This document shows, in pieces, positions 25,925 to 37,789 of a stretch of 64,000 bases of DNA; the stretch's first letter is position 1; each line of letters begins with the position of its first letter. Below the pieces are notes generated by a model that made no database searches, was not told the DNA's origin, and was given only the letters and a program-made list of their open reading frames with translations. Both the position numbers and the translations under genes were made by a program. This DNA comes from Tetracentron sinense (Eukaryota; Streptophyta; Magnoliopsida; Trochodendrales; Trochodendraceae): the NCBI GenBank assembly GCA_015143295.1, contig CM026565.1, forward strand, positions 10,042,041 to 10,106,040, read 5' to 3'.

Positions 25925-26949
25925 TATAGAACCCCGAAATACGAGCTCACTGTGCTATGAATAGTACCAGTGAATAGTGTCCTTGTATGGTGTTTATAAA
26001 GGTCTACAACCTTCCATTTCGTTCTTGGTAGTGTGGTGAGTCAAGTGAGGGTTTTATGTACGTGTATTGAGTCTCAAAAAGGGAGTATAAATATATTCTA
26101 AGTGGGTAAAAGCAAGGGTATATAAAATACCCTATGTGCTTAAAGGGTTGTAAGTGAATAGTGTGTGAATAGTGCTGTGAATAGTGCTATAAACAGTGCT
26201 TGTGAGGTCTAAGGTTCCCTAGGTGCGTGTGAATGATGTGAGGAGTTGATTATAGGATTTAGGGTGTGTGAGGGTACTAAAGACCCCGCCTTGATGTTTA
26301 TGGGTTTTAAAAATTAAAAAGGGAAGGGTTCCAAGTGTTAAAGGATGAGAGAGGTCTTAACAACCCTCAACTTGTGGGATCTCTAGGTTGGCCGTTGCTC
26401 ATCGGAATCGAGTGATTCTTGAACCATTAGAAAGATATTGAACCCCTATTTAAAGTTCATGTTTATTAATTTCTAAGATTTATATTATAAATTAAGTCAA
26501 ATGGGGGATTTCCGGAAATTGGTCTGCTGAGATTTCCTGGAACAGTTTGGACCAGTCCACTTGTGGGCTCATTTGGACCCTTTAAAACTCACAATTGGGC
26601 TTTATACAAAACATAAACGTTTTTCCCATTTGAATTTAGAATCCAATACAAGTTGAATTGTCAAAATCGGATCAGCGAGTCAAAAGTTATGGTCAACATA
26701 GCGAGGCAGACACAACAGGGCAGCTTGAGCGGGAGACCAGCGGTCGACCCCTCCACTAAGGGTCAACCGGTCAGACCAGGGCTCTACTGGTCTCACACTT
26801 TTTTGTATGGGGGTTTATTCCAGAACCCCCTAAGTGAACCGGTCGACCAGTGGATGCCTCCGGTCGACCCCTCCTTACCTTTTGGTGCCTAAACCGACCT
26901 TGGGAGATTTTTTGTGGGGGTATAAGGGGTTTTTAACAACCCCTTTCCC

Positions 26950-26957
26950 TATAAATA
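26950..26957 (+). promoter_or_regulatory. TATA box of LTR D
   Basis: The sequence reads TATAAATA, followed about 40 bases later by the likely transcript start region. In the 3' copy near 40286 the first base is changed (AATAAATA). Confidence 0.55.
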
Positions 26958-27750
26958 CACCCTCACTCATGGCTTAGGGTTTACAACACCCTTAGAGCAT
27001 ATTTTGAGAGAAAATAGAGAGAAGTTAGGGTTTTTGCAAAGGGCTTTGCTTGTGCTTCGTGAAGGATCGTTGGGTGAAGCTTGTTCTTGCTTCCGAAGCC
27101 CGATCTTCACTTCCACGAGTCTTCTTCAAGCTTGAAGCTCATCTCTAAGTCATTTCTCAAGTGCTCAACCAAAGGGATTTGGTTTGAGAAAGGTAGATAC
27201 ACTCTGTTAGATTTTATGCCATAACCCATATTGTAAAATGAAGATAGAAATCGTTATTTGTGATGTGAGTTAACTTGTGATGCCTCTATGCCTTAACCCA
27301 AAGCATGAAAAACATGGATTCCTACTACTTAGTAATTATGTGATGATTCAACTGAGAAAAGCATGATTAAAAGATTGAGTTTTATGGAAAACCAAGAAGA
27401 AAATCTATGTTCTTTGACAAAAACTATAAGAAATCCTACTAGTCATGATCTGATGATTCTATGGTCCACACCAACTGAATGAAGTGATTATATGATGAAT
27501 TCAAGCATGTGCCATATGTAAGTAATTATGTGATTTAGATTAAATAAAGTAGAAAAGCATGTGCTATATGATCAAGTGTTTCCAATTGCCTATCATGTTC
27601 ACTCAGCATTGTATATAAACACCTTATATGCATGATCGAGTTTTTGTATATGTATATGTATTGTGAAAGCAAGATAAATGAGGGAAAGTAAAGCAAAAGA
27701 TGAATAATAGAGCAATTGAAAAGAAAACAAAGTAAAGGGTGATAAGTAAG

Positions 27751-27898
27751 CATTTGTATTGGAAGGAGAATAGTGGGCTCTCACCACAAGTAGGTGAGCA
27801 TTATTCTCTGATTCCAAGTAAAAGTATTTGAATTGGAAGGAGGATAGTGGCTCTCACCACAAGCAGGGTGAACATTATCTTCTGATTCCAAGTAAAAG
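27751..27898 (+). repeat. 75-bp tandem repeat in LTR D, first half
   Basis: Units of 74-75 bp start near 27761 and 27835 (GGAAGG anchor), and two more start near 31122 and 31197. Each contains a GGCTCTCACCACAAG core and ends in CTGATTCCAAGTAAAAG. Solo LTR E landed at the end of the second unit. Confidence 0.8.
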
Positions 27899-28128
27899 TG
27901 TAGCACCCCAGACTTTTTCATCCTTAATGGATAGCACCTTCGTAGCTAATTGGCCATTTTTGTAGTCTAATTAATAAATAAGAGAGAAATCGGAAATTCT
28001 GAAATGTCAGAAATGTGCGTGTTTGAAAGACGAACCCAACGCAAGTTGAATCGTCGAAATCCGACGAACGAGTCAAAAGATATGGCCAAAACAGTCTGGA
28101 CCTGCAGGCAATCGTAGCTCGGATACGT

Positions 28129-28590
28129 GCTCTGATAACGTATACGTTGTGCATCCGTTGTGCAACAGACAACGAGGCATAGACAACGTGCTCTGATAAC
28201 GTATACGTTGTGCATCCGTTGTGCAACAGACAACGAGGCAGACAACGTGCTCTGATAATGTATACGTTGTGCATCCGTTGTGCAACAGACAACGAGACAC
28301 AGACAACGCATAGACAACGTGCTCTGATAACGTATACGTTGTGCATCCGTTGTGCAACAGACAACGAGGCACAGACAACGTGCTCTGATAACGTATACGT
28401 TGTGCATCCGTTGTGCAACAGACAACGAGACACAGACAACGCATAGACAACGTGCTCTGATAACGTATACATTGTGCATCCGTTGTGCAACAGACAACGA
28501 GGCACAGACAACGCATAGACAACGTAGCTCTAGCTCTGATAACGTATACGTTGTGCATCCGTTGTGCAACAGACAACGGGTACGTTGTAC
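28129..28590 (+). repeat. Tandem array in LTR E, 59-79 bp unit, 7 copies
   Basis: Copies start at 28129, 28190, 28249, 28321, 28382, 28454 and 28533 (anchor GCTCTGATAACG). Each holds the palindrome ACGTATACGT and a GTTGTGCAACAGACAACG stretch. Length differences come from an extra GCATAGACAAC block in some units. It sits where other LTRs have their palindromic cluster. Confidence 0.92.
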
Positions 28591-28662
28591 AGCAGACAAC
28601 GTGTACGTTGTACAGCTCGCAACGGGCACGTTGTACATAAGACAACGGACAACGAGCTCAGC

Positions 28663-28974
28663 ACAACGTGTTCGGCATTGTTCACAGCACAACGTGTTCG
28701 GCACTGTTCACAGCACAACGTGTTCGGCACTGTTCATAGCACAACGTGTTCGGCACTATTCACAGCACAACGTGTTCGGCACTATTCACAGCACAACGTG
28801 TTCGGCACTGTTCACAGCACAATGTGTTCGGCACTGTTCACAGCACAACGTGTTCGGCACTATTCACAGCACAACGTGTTCGGCACTGTTCACAGCACAA
28901 TGTGTTCGGCACTGTTCACAGCACAACGTGTTCGGCACTATTCACAGCTCAACGTGCTCGGTCCTCGCGTTTTG
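28663..28974 (+). repeat. Tandem array in LTR E, 26-bp unit, 12 copies
   Basis: The unit is close to ACAACGTGTTCGGCACTGTT plus CACAGC. Starts are spaced exactly 26 bp from 28663 to 28949, and the last copy is degenerate. Variation is mainly CTGTTC versus CTATTC. A related 25-26 bp array is at 58488-58722. Confidence 0.95.
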
Positions 28975-29960
28975 CAGAAATTTCAGTAAGGGTATTATGG
29001 TCTTTTGGTCGGTTTACTCGTACCTTAAGAGTCTTGCCCGAGCCTTTAGGGCATCATTCGACACTTAGAGAGTTTGAGAGAATAGGAGAAAGGGGAGAAG
29101 GCGATTCCAACCTAGGGCTTGTCTTTGGAAGAGAAATCAAAGGGTTTTGAGACCCTAGATCACTTCAAGTCCGGTTTTTCTCCAAGATCACGGCTCAAGC
29201 ACTCGTGGAGAGCGTTCTCCAAGCTAGGGCAGCAACCCAAGCACGTTTTTGAAAAGGGGTTTCTTCCCCAACTCAAGTCTCCTTCAAGCAAAGGTGTTCT
29301 CCTTTCAAGTTGGAGCTTCAATCAAGGTTTCTACCAAGGATCAAGCCTTGATCTAAGGTTAGTACACCCTACTAACTTTCCCTAGCAAAAATCTGGGTTT
29401 TCTATATAAAAATGTGATTCTTTATATTATGTTTTCCTCCTTATGAAATGTGTTATCCCCCATTAAATATAAACAAGATAATGGAAAAGATGTGGATGTG
29501 TGGATGGAATGTTGGATACGGCGATTGGATGCCGAATGTGTGATGTATGATGTGTGGGTTGTGGATTGGAAAATGGAGGATGGGCATTGTACAAATAACA
29601 AACTTACCATTGTGTGATTGAATGGAAAATATGCATTAAAAAGAAGGAGATAAACTACTAAGGAATAATGTATGAAAGTGTTTGACAAAATACCTAAACT
29701 ATGAATAAATGATCTCAATGAAGAATATAGAAATGGGTTTTATGCATGCGTTCTTATAAATTATAAATTGATCAAATGTTATGCAAACTACTTATGTTAC
29801 CGATGTTCATATCATGAATTGAATTGTAATGTCATATCTTGGTGATTCCCATTATCATGATTGTCACTATGGACACGTACACGAGCACGCACAATAGCAT
29901 GAACCGAGATTTCAAGAGCATGTGCATATAATAAACAACAAGAAAGCATTTCATAACAAG

Positions 29961-30395
29961 GAGGTTGGTAGCCCAGGGACATTCGGGTACTAACCTCTGG
30001 CTCACAAGTGCATTTCATATCAAGGAGGTTGGTAGCCCAGGGACATTCGGGTACTAACCTCTAGCTCACAAGTGCATTTCATAACAAGGAGGTTGGTAGC
30101 CCAGGGACATTCGGGTACTAACCTCTGGCTCACAAGTGCATTTCATAACAAGGAGGTTGGTAGCCCAGAGACATTCGGGTACTAACTTCTGGCTCACAAG
30201 TGCATTGCATAACAAGGAGGTTGGTAGCTCAGGGGCATTCGGGTGCTAACCTCTGGCTCACAAGTGCATTTCATATCAAGGAGGTTGGTAGCCCAGGGAC
30301 ATTCAGGTACTAACTTCTGGCTCACAAGTGCATTACATATCAAGGAGGTTGGCAGCCCAGGAGATTCGGGTGCTAGCCTCTGGCTCACAAGTTAC
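29961..30395 (+). repeat. Tandem array in LTR E, 64-bp unit, 7 copies
   Basis: The anchor GAGGTTGG begins at 29961, 30025, 30089, 30153, 30217, 30281 and 30345, a constant 64-bp period. Units contain CATTCGGGTACTAACCTC and CTGGCTCACAAGTGCAT. There are no unique spacers, so it is not a CRISPR array. It lies in the transcribed part of the LTR. Confidence 0.95.
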
Positions 30396-31443
30396 AAGAT
30401 GGAGGTTTACAAGATGATGATCATGCATTCATGCATGCACGCATACATGATTTCTACAAGGCATACCGGGACATGACAGGGGTTTTCAAGCATGAGTTTT
30501 ATCGGCGTTTTTCGCATTCATGTATGCACGTCAGGATGCTTGTATTGTGTCATGCCTTATACTATTCCTTTTGTGATGTTTCTATTACTGCTTGTATGAG
30601 ATTACTATTGTGTGTTTTATTATTGTTATGGTCTGCTAGTAGCTTGTACTCGCTGAGTATTTCACGCTCAACCGTACTTTCATTTCGGCAGGTACTGAGG
30701 GAGCCCTCGACCCGGAGCCTTGGGTCGAGGAAGAGTATATAGAGGAGGGAGAGCCGGCTATTCCATTACAGTCTCAGGCGGACCGAGACCTCGATGCGTG
30801 GCCATACCTCGACTACTGTTGAGGGGAGAGTATGAGAGGGTCTTGTGTATTTTGATATTTTGATAGGTGGGCCTGTCCACCTTAGACTTAGACATGTCTT
30901 GTATTTATGTTAACTTGGAATACTACTTTGGATCGTTAGAAGAAATGAAAATTTGTTTATGCTTCCGCATATATGTTAGCTTCTGCGCTCTGATTATCGT
31001 TGTTAGCACTGTATTTTATCTTGTGCATTACAGGATGGTTTGATAGGTACGTAGTGTGACACCTAAAATATCCCTAAACTCCTAGGGGGTATTTCGGGGC
31101 GTTACAAAAAACATTTGTATTGGAAGGATGATAGTGGGCTCTCACCACAAGCAGGGTGAGCATTATCATCTGATTCCAAGTAAAAGTATATGTATTGGAC
31201 GGATTACAGTGGGCTCTTACCACAAGCAGGGTAAGCATTGTCATCTGATTCCAAATGGAAAGCCATGTGTAAAGCAAGTGAAATAATAGGAAAACAAAAG
31301 TAAAGTATAAGAAAGGAAGCAAAAGATGTATATGTACAGTATTATGCACAGTGTAAGTAAAAAGGGATTTCCGTAATTGTTTACAGTATTTGCATGTGTA
31401 TATGATGAACTACCATATGAATGCATGTTATGTTACTGTTGGC

Positions 31444-32611
31444 AAAGGCAAGAGTGATAATGAAGGTCAACGAAAGGAAGAAGCTTTTTCAGTCAAAAAT
31501 CAAACTAAACAATGGGTTCTAAAAAATTTTCATTCGGATCAGATTCATATTGAAGAACCCTCCAATCCGGTTAACTGTAAAGACCCTATTACAGTTCAGA
31601 TCTCAGATCTTGAGCGTGGGCTACCCTCTCCAAAAACTGCAACGTCAAGGGAGATTGCTGTTATTAACCTAGATCCTAATACTTCATCAATCTCTGATCG
31701 GAATATAGAACAAGAGAGTGGGTTGCCTCAGTCTTCAGTTGCCGGAGAAGAAAGATCTATAAATAGAAGTTGTGCAGATCTAATGTATCCTCCCATTCCA
31801 GAATTGGATCAGGAACAAATCCCTAAAAGCTATTGCACAACCAAGGAAACATCACCAGTTGAAATCGTGAATGGTAAGGCTGATCTAACTATTGCAAATT
31901 CCAAAATTCTAACTCCTTATGTTTCAGACTGTTTGCATAGCAATGGTGGATCAACTTTACATAAAAAAACAGTTACCACAGTGGAGTATACTAAGGAAGA
32001 TAGAATTGCAGCATTAGTGCAATCGCAACCAGGTTTGAAATCTCCCATAAACTCCTCTGAAATCACTTTAGTTGATGTTGATAGAGATAAGTTTTCTTGG
32101 ATAAATAGTATTGAGCATTCTAATGGTGGTTTGGAAAAATCCTTGATAATGAAATAAAAAAAAAAACATAACTGATATGCATACTAGTAACATTCTCTCA
32201 CCGTCGGAAATTAAGGGTTTGTTAAGAGATCATAAAAGAATTACTAGTCTTAGATTTCAATTTTCCCCTCAATACCGTATGTGGAAAAAATTAATCTTCA
32301 CTCTTGAAGGAACTCCAAATAGAAGGGACGATATAATTCCGAGTAAAATCTTGTGGGACCAATCTCAAACATTCGAATACCACTCGGATAACGAGCCTTG
32401 CTTATTAAAGAATATAAATTCATTTAAAGAAGAAGGGATAAAGTTTTCTCAAAATTTGTTACAATCAAAATTATTCTCCTTGTATAATTATGTAGACCCA
32501 AAGAAAAAAACTAAAACTAGCAAGGTAGTGCCCTTATCTGATAGAATAACACGCTCTAGATCTTCGGGTCTACCTTTGGTGAGTTCCTCCTTTAATACTC
32601 TCAATGAATAG
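31444..32611 (+). pseudogene. LINE ORF1 (RNA-binding protein), broken
   Basis: An open reading runs from upstream of the element to 32157, then a run of A at about 32155-32166 shifts the frame. A second open piece (32177-32611) continues to the ORF2 start. The first piece is acidic and serine-rich; the second is lysine-rich and basic near its end (KKKTKTSKV). I do not see the zinc knuckle often found at the end of plant LINE ORF1, nor the RRM-like N-terminal domain, so the N-terminus is probably missing. The stop codon TAG at 32609-32611 overlaps the ORF2 start ATG at 32604 within ATGAATAG, an arrangement that would allow re-initiation on the same RNA. Confidence 0.65.
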
Positions 32612-35600
32612 TCTTCTTCTTTGGAATATTCGAGGAATAGGAAATTTATCTTCAAAGACTAGATTAAAACACCTTCTCTCTTTGCACAATATAATGCTTA
32701 CTGCTATTATGGAACCAAAAAAAACTTTTAATTCTATTCATGAGATATGTAATTTTATTAGCATGGATAAATACCTTGATTCTCATTATTCTCATCCTAA
32801 GATTTGGTTGTTTTGGAAGAGCCATGTCAAAGTTTCATTTATTTCTAAATCTGATCAAACTCTCATTGTTGATATATCTACTAATAATATGACTGCTATT
32901 AGATGTGCGTTTATTTATGCAAAGTGTACTAGATGGGAGCGTTTGTTACTCTGGGAGGATCTTTATGCGGCTTTCTCTACCTTTATAGGTCCTTATTTTA
33001 TAGGGGTGATTTTAATGCTATCTCCGCTTCTGACGAAAAAATTGGGGGCAGAGATGTGAACTATGAATCTATGGAAGATTTTAATAACATGATAAATGAT
33101 CTAGGTCTGATGGATATGGGTTTCTCTGGTAATAAATTTACTTGGTGCAACAATCAGGTTGGTATGTCTCGTATTTATGCTCGCCTTGATCGTATCCTCT
33201 TTAATACTGATTGGTCTAATAGTTTCAACAGTTCTCCGGTTAAACATCTTTCTAGAATTGCCTCGGATCATGCTCCTATTTTACTAGAGTTTGGTAATGT
33301 ACAAATCAGAAGAACTTCCCCTTTTAAATTTCAGCAAACGTGGATTAATCATTCAGATTTTTCTAGAATTGTTTCTGAATCTTGGGGGCCACCTATTTTA
33401 GCTAATCCTCTCTCTTCTTTTTTTCTAAAACTTAAAAGACTTAAATCCGCCTTAAAAATCTGGAATAGAGATGTCTTTGGTAACATATTCCAAAAAATTA
33501 ACTCTCTCTCGAGTCAAATATCTGACTTGGAAGATGATATTCAAAGATCTTGGGATGATGTAAAAAATATTTCCTTGTGTAACTTAAAGATAGAACTCCA
33601 AACTATTCTTAACTATGAAGAAATGTTTTGGAGGCAGAAATCTAGAATTCAATGGCTCAAAGAAGGTGATAATAACACAAAATTTTTTCATATGGTCACA
33701 AATTCTAGGAGGGGGAGGAATAGCATAACTAGAATTCAAGATGTTCTAGGAAACTGGCTAGAATCTCAGGAAGATATAGGATCTGAAGCGATCAAATATT
33801 TTAAGAACCTGCTTACTTCTGATAATGCTACTCTTAATAATAATATTTTGCATCATATTCCTTGCATTATTTCAGAGGAGGATAATAATTCTATAGCTTC
33901 AATTCCCTCAATAGATGAAATTCAAAAAGTTGTTTTTAGTATGTCTGCTGATAGTGCCCCTGGCCCTGATGGATTTACTGGTCATTTTTTCCATTCTTGT
34001 TGGAATATTATAAAAGAGGATCTTCTTCATGCTATTAATTTCTTTTTCTTAACTACTGCAATTCTGAGAGCTATAAATGCAACAGCTATTGCCCTAATCC
34101 CTAAATGTAATTCCCCAGGGTCGTTCTCGGATTTCAGACCCATTAGTCTTTGTAACCTTCTCTATAAGATTATATCTCGCATTTTAGCTGATCGTATTGG
34201 TTTATTGCTTCCTAATATTATATCTGATGAACAAAGTGCTTTTATTAAAGGTAGGAACATTTTAGATAATGTTAGCATAGCTCAGGAGATGGTTCAAGAT
34301 ATTAATAGAAAAATTCCGAGAGGTAATGTTATCATTAAACTTGATATGTCTAAAGTCTATGATAGAATGGAATGGAATTTCATACTTCATGTTCTCGAAA
34401 AGATGGGCTTTAAAGAAAATTCCATAAGATTGATTCGTGGTTGTCTCACTAATTTCTCTATTCTTATTAATGGTTGCCTTCAAGGTTTTTTTCAGAGCTC
34501 GCGGGGTCTTCGTCAAGGCGATCATTTATCTCCTGCTCTCTTCATCATTGCAGAAGAAGTTCTTAGTAGAGGCCTTAAAGCCATATCTGAGAGTCTCTCT
34601 TCTAATTATAAATTGGGAAGGTACGGTACTCCTGTCTCTCATCTTCTTTTTGCAGATGATACTTTCATTTTTTGTAATGCTAGGAAACAAAATTTAAAAA
34701 AAATCTTTGATTTCATTACAAAATATGAGAAATCGTCAGGACAACTAATTAATAAATCTAAAAGTTCTTTATATTGTTCTGATAATATGAACAGAATGAG
34801 AATTGGTAAAATTTTTAATTGGGTTGGTATTCCTAGGAAACATTTTCCTTTTATTTATTTAGGAGTCCCTCTTTATAAAGGCCGCCTAAAAAAGTGTTAT
34901 TTTAATTCTCTTATTGATAAAATTCATTCCAAGGTGGAAGGGTGGAAAGCTAGATTTTTATCATCTGGTGGGCGTCTTACTTTAATTAAACATGTTCTAT
35001 CCTCTATTCCCACTTATTTACTTGCGGGCATTCATGTACCCAAAGGTATAAATACCCAGATTGATAGAATTATGGCAAAATTTTTCTGGAATAACACTAA
35101 TGAAGTTAGAAAACGTCATTGGATTAATTGGAATACATGCTCTTGCCCCCAATTGGAAGGAGGTCTTGGCATCCGTAAGATGAATGATTTTTCTAAGGCT
35201 CTTAGAATGAAGCAAGTCTGGAATTTATACCAATCAAATAATCTATGGTCTAATTTTTTTAGAGAAAAATTTCAATTTAATCATATTTGGCAAGCCTCTT
35301 ATAGGCCTGGTGCCTCCAAAACCTGGATTAAAATTAGTCAATTGTGTAAAGAAGTGATTTATAAATCTACTTCATTAATTGGGAAGGGAAATAAGATAAA
35401 TTTTTGGTTAGACTGTTGGTTTGGAGAGGTCCCTCTTATTGATCTTGCTTTATCTATCCCACAGAATTTTCCTATTATTTCAGATATGCTTAATTCTAAT
35501 GGTATTTGGGATTTCTCCCTAGTTGATAAGTATATTTCTAACCATTTGAAGATAGCTATTAGATCTGCAGGTTTCTTTATTTCTAACTCTGAAGATAACT

Positions 35601-36670
35601 TTATTTGGAATCCCAATCCAAATGGCAAATTCTCTGTCAAATCTACCTGGGATTCAATTAGAAATACTAGAGCTCGAAAGACCTGGGGTAAGAACATATG
35701 GAACCCTATTACCCCAAAAAAAATCCAAATTTTTGGATGGAAGGTAATGTATGGTGCTGTTCGGACAGATAATATGGTTCAATCAACAGGTATCCAGTTA
35801 GCTAGTTGTTGTTCTTGTTGTACTTCTGGTAATATAGAATCCCTATCTCATCTCCTCTTGCAGAGTGATCTTGCAGGTAGTATTTGGAGACATTTTAATA
35901 GATATTGTTGCATTTTTTCTCAACCTAATGACTCTATTCAATGTCTTCTTATGCGATGGTTCAAAGTTTATGACAGGTATCAAAATGAGCTCTACAGCCT
36001 TCTTCCTCTACTTATCATTTGGGAAATCTGGAAAGAGAGATGCTCAAGAAGATTTAAGAATATTCAAAAGACTTCGGCCAGTGTAATTACTCGCATTAAA
36101 GTTTGGCTAAAAGAGTTGGGGAGTATACCTTCAAAAAAGAGACTGGATCTCTCTCTCTTATGTATTCCATATTCTCCTCCTAAGGTCAGAAATACTATCT
36201 CTATTGTTAAATGGATCCGGCCTCTTCAAGGTATTATAAAGCTTAATGTGGATGGGGCTTCTAGAGGTAATCCTGGATTAGCTAGTGGAGGAGGTATTAT
36301 CCGTAACCAACATGGTGACATGATAGCCTATTTCTACTCATTTTACGACATCTGCTCTAGCTATGTTGCTGAGACTAGAGCCTTATTGGATGGTATTTTG
36401 CTTTGTCAGAACTTGGGTTATATTTAGATTGAAGTAGAGTCTGATTCTAAAACTCTTGTAGAAGCCTGGAATGGTCTCATTCAGCATCCTTGGTCGGTTT
36501 GGTATTGGAACCAAAAAATTAAAAAAGCTATCAATATATGCTCTTCTATTACTCACATTTTCAGAGAAGCTAATCAGATTGCTGATTTTTTAGCTAACTA
36601 CGGTTGTGACCTTCAGAGCTCGGGATTGTTTCAGTCTCCTCAGGATTGCTCCCCTTATATTTATGGATAA
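32604..36670 (+). pseudogene. LINE ORF2: endonuclease, reverse transcriptase, RNase H
   Basis: This enzyme would nick target DNA and copy LINE RNA there. An N-terminal APE-type endonuclease begins LLLWNIRGIGN, contains IMEPKK, and after a break continues GDFNAI and later SDHAPIL. The reverse transcriptase follows, with GPDGFTGHFF, a KLDMSKVYDRMEW stretch, LRQGDHLSPALF and the catalytic FADD box near 34650. A zf-RVT region lies at about 35590-35900. RNase H spans about 36230-36600, with DGASRGNPG, AETRAL, ESDS and IADFLAN supplying the acidic residues. One base appears lost in the G run at 33003-33006, shifting the endonuclease frame. A TAG at 36425-36427 stops translation inside RNase H. Otherwise the frame is open for nearly 3.5 kb, so decay is recent. 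Confidence 0.9.
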
Positions 36671-37417
36671 AGTGGGGCTCGGTAACATTAGATTAGCTTG
36701 ATTTGTAATGTGGTCTGTTGTTTGTAAAAGGATGGGGGTTTTTAATTCCCTTTTTCTTGTGTGTGTCTTTTTAGTGGTAAGGTTTTATGTCTCCCCCTCT
36801 TTTTTGAGTCTTAGTAGGGGTAAGGTATTATGTCCCCCTTTTCTTTGTAGGGGTAAGGTTTTATGTCCCCCCCTTTAAATTGTTCTTAAAAATTTTCATT
36901 TAATAAACAGGTAGGGGTCCGCCAAACCCCCCACCCCCCTGAGTGGTTTTTTTTTTTTGTTATAAAAAAAAAATAAAAAATCTAGTGGTTTGTAGACGCT
37001 GAGTATTCTATGCTCAGCCGAAGTTGTTATCTTCGGCAGGTTTTGATGAGCACGCTCCTGAACCTTGGATAGAAAAGGAGTAATATAATCCAGAGCCTAC
37101 CATGGATCATCCTCGTGAAGATAGAGTACTGGATAGGAGGCCCTATTCAGATTATTGGTGAGGGAGAGAACATGTATATTTTGATAGTGGGCATATCCAC
37201 TTTACACTTATATGTTTTGTATATGTTATGACGGACGAGACTTAGAACACATATGGTTTTATATGTTTAAAAAATTTTATGCTTCCGCTATTATGTGCCT
37301 TGTGTATTTCACAGGTTGGTAAGTACGCCTTATGTGTCATCACAGGATGGTATGACACGGCGGTCATGAGTCAAAGTATCCCTAACTCCTAGGGGGCATT
37401 TTGGGTCGCAACAGAAG

Positions 37418-37430
37418 TGGTATCAGAGCC
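37418..37430 (+). promoter_or_regulatory. Primer binding site of the plus-strand gypsy element
   Basis: TGGTATCAGAGCC lies four bases after the LTR end at 37413 and is complementary to initiator Met tRNA. Confidence 0.88.
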
Positions 37431-37789
37431 TAGGGATTAGTTCTCTAGGATTAAGTCGTCTTTTAAGCGAAAGCATGTTCTCGGAGTTGAACTTAGAACT
37501 CAGATGAACTTCCTAATTTAAGTTTGATACCGTGACATAATGGGTATCAAGCAAGTCCTTAGGTAAATCTAGGAAGTTAGGATCCAAGTATAGACTGATG
37601 TCAGTCTTAGTCAAATCAGTTGATGTTTCAACTGGATCTTGTGTCTTAGCTTTCGCTAGGAAATTATGTGTATAAATACTCCAATGTATACTACGCCATA
37701 TGAGGTGAGATATCAACTACAATATGTCATGTTGATCATCTAGTTTCCAAGAAAGACTCACGTTGTGCTATTGTTCTTAGCATCTAATC

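Larger units (their letters stand above)
27899..31106 (+). mobile_element. Solo LTR E, 3.2 kb, imperfect TSD
   Basis: A 3,208-bp LTR starting TGTAGCACCCCAGAC and ending TTTCGGGGCGTTACA. The flanks are AAAAG (27894-27898) and AAAAA (31107-31111), a one-base mismatch. Internal features are three tandem arrays (28129-28590, 28663-28974 and 29961-30395) and a conserved block CGCAAGTTGAATCGTC at 28040. It is related to solo LTR 58117-60555, with similar flanking blocks and a similar 26-bp repeat, but is 770 bp longer because of expanded arrays. Long open readings on both strands at 27924-29150 come only from the repeat periodicity. Confidence 0.85.
31441..36990 (+). mobile_element. L1-type LINE retrotransposon, inactive
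   Basis: A plant L1-type element inserted in LTR D. The order is ORF1, ORF2 (endonuclease, reverse transcriptase, zf-RVT, RNase H), a 3' UTR with three GGGGTAAGGTTTTATGTC-type repeats at 36775-36870, and an A-rich tail at about 36963-36980. The start is approximate: LTR D sequence is recognisable to about 31440. No clear target duplication was found, so the 5' end may be truncated. ORF2 has one frameshift and one nonsense codon, so this copy cannot move by itself. Confidence 0.88.
25925..37413 (+). repeat. 5' LTR (D) of the plus-strand gypsy element, interrupted
   Basis: The LTR begins TATAGAACCCCGAAATACG (TG decayed to TA) and ends GGGTCGCAACA just before the primer site at 37418. Its parts are 25925-27898, 31107 to about 31440, and about 36991-37413, separated by solo LTR E and a LINE. 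The first 1.65 kb is nearly the same as 39263-40905, the 3' LTR of the same element. A TATA-like box is at 26950-26957. A GGTCGACC motif cluster lies at about 26740-26880. A repeat unit of about 75 bp, GGCTCTCACCACAAGCAGGG-type, occurs four times around the E insertion. Confidence 0.82.

Noticed and set aside
27924..29150. Long open readings on both strands (up to 245 codons)
   Set aside because: They follow the 59-79 bp and 26-bp tandem units, occur in several frames and on both strands at once, and have no domain. They are a by-product of the repeats.
29961..30395. CRISPR-like array
   Set aside because: The 64-bp units are continuous tandem copies without unique spacers, and the window is plant nuclear DNA inside an LTR.
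34262..35697. Minus-strand open readings within the LINE
   Set aside because: They overlap conserved reverse transcriptase and zf-RVT coding sequence on the plus strand.
36775..36870. GGGGTAAGGTTTTATGTC repeats considered as a separate tandem array
   Set aside because: There are only three loose copies, within the LINE 3' UTR, so they are noted as part of that element.
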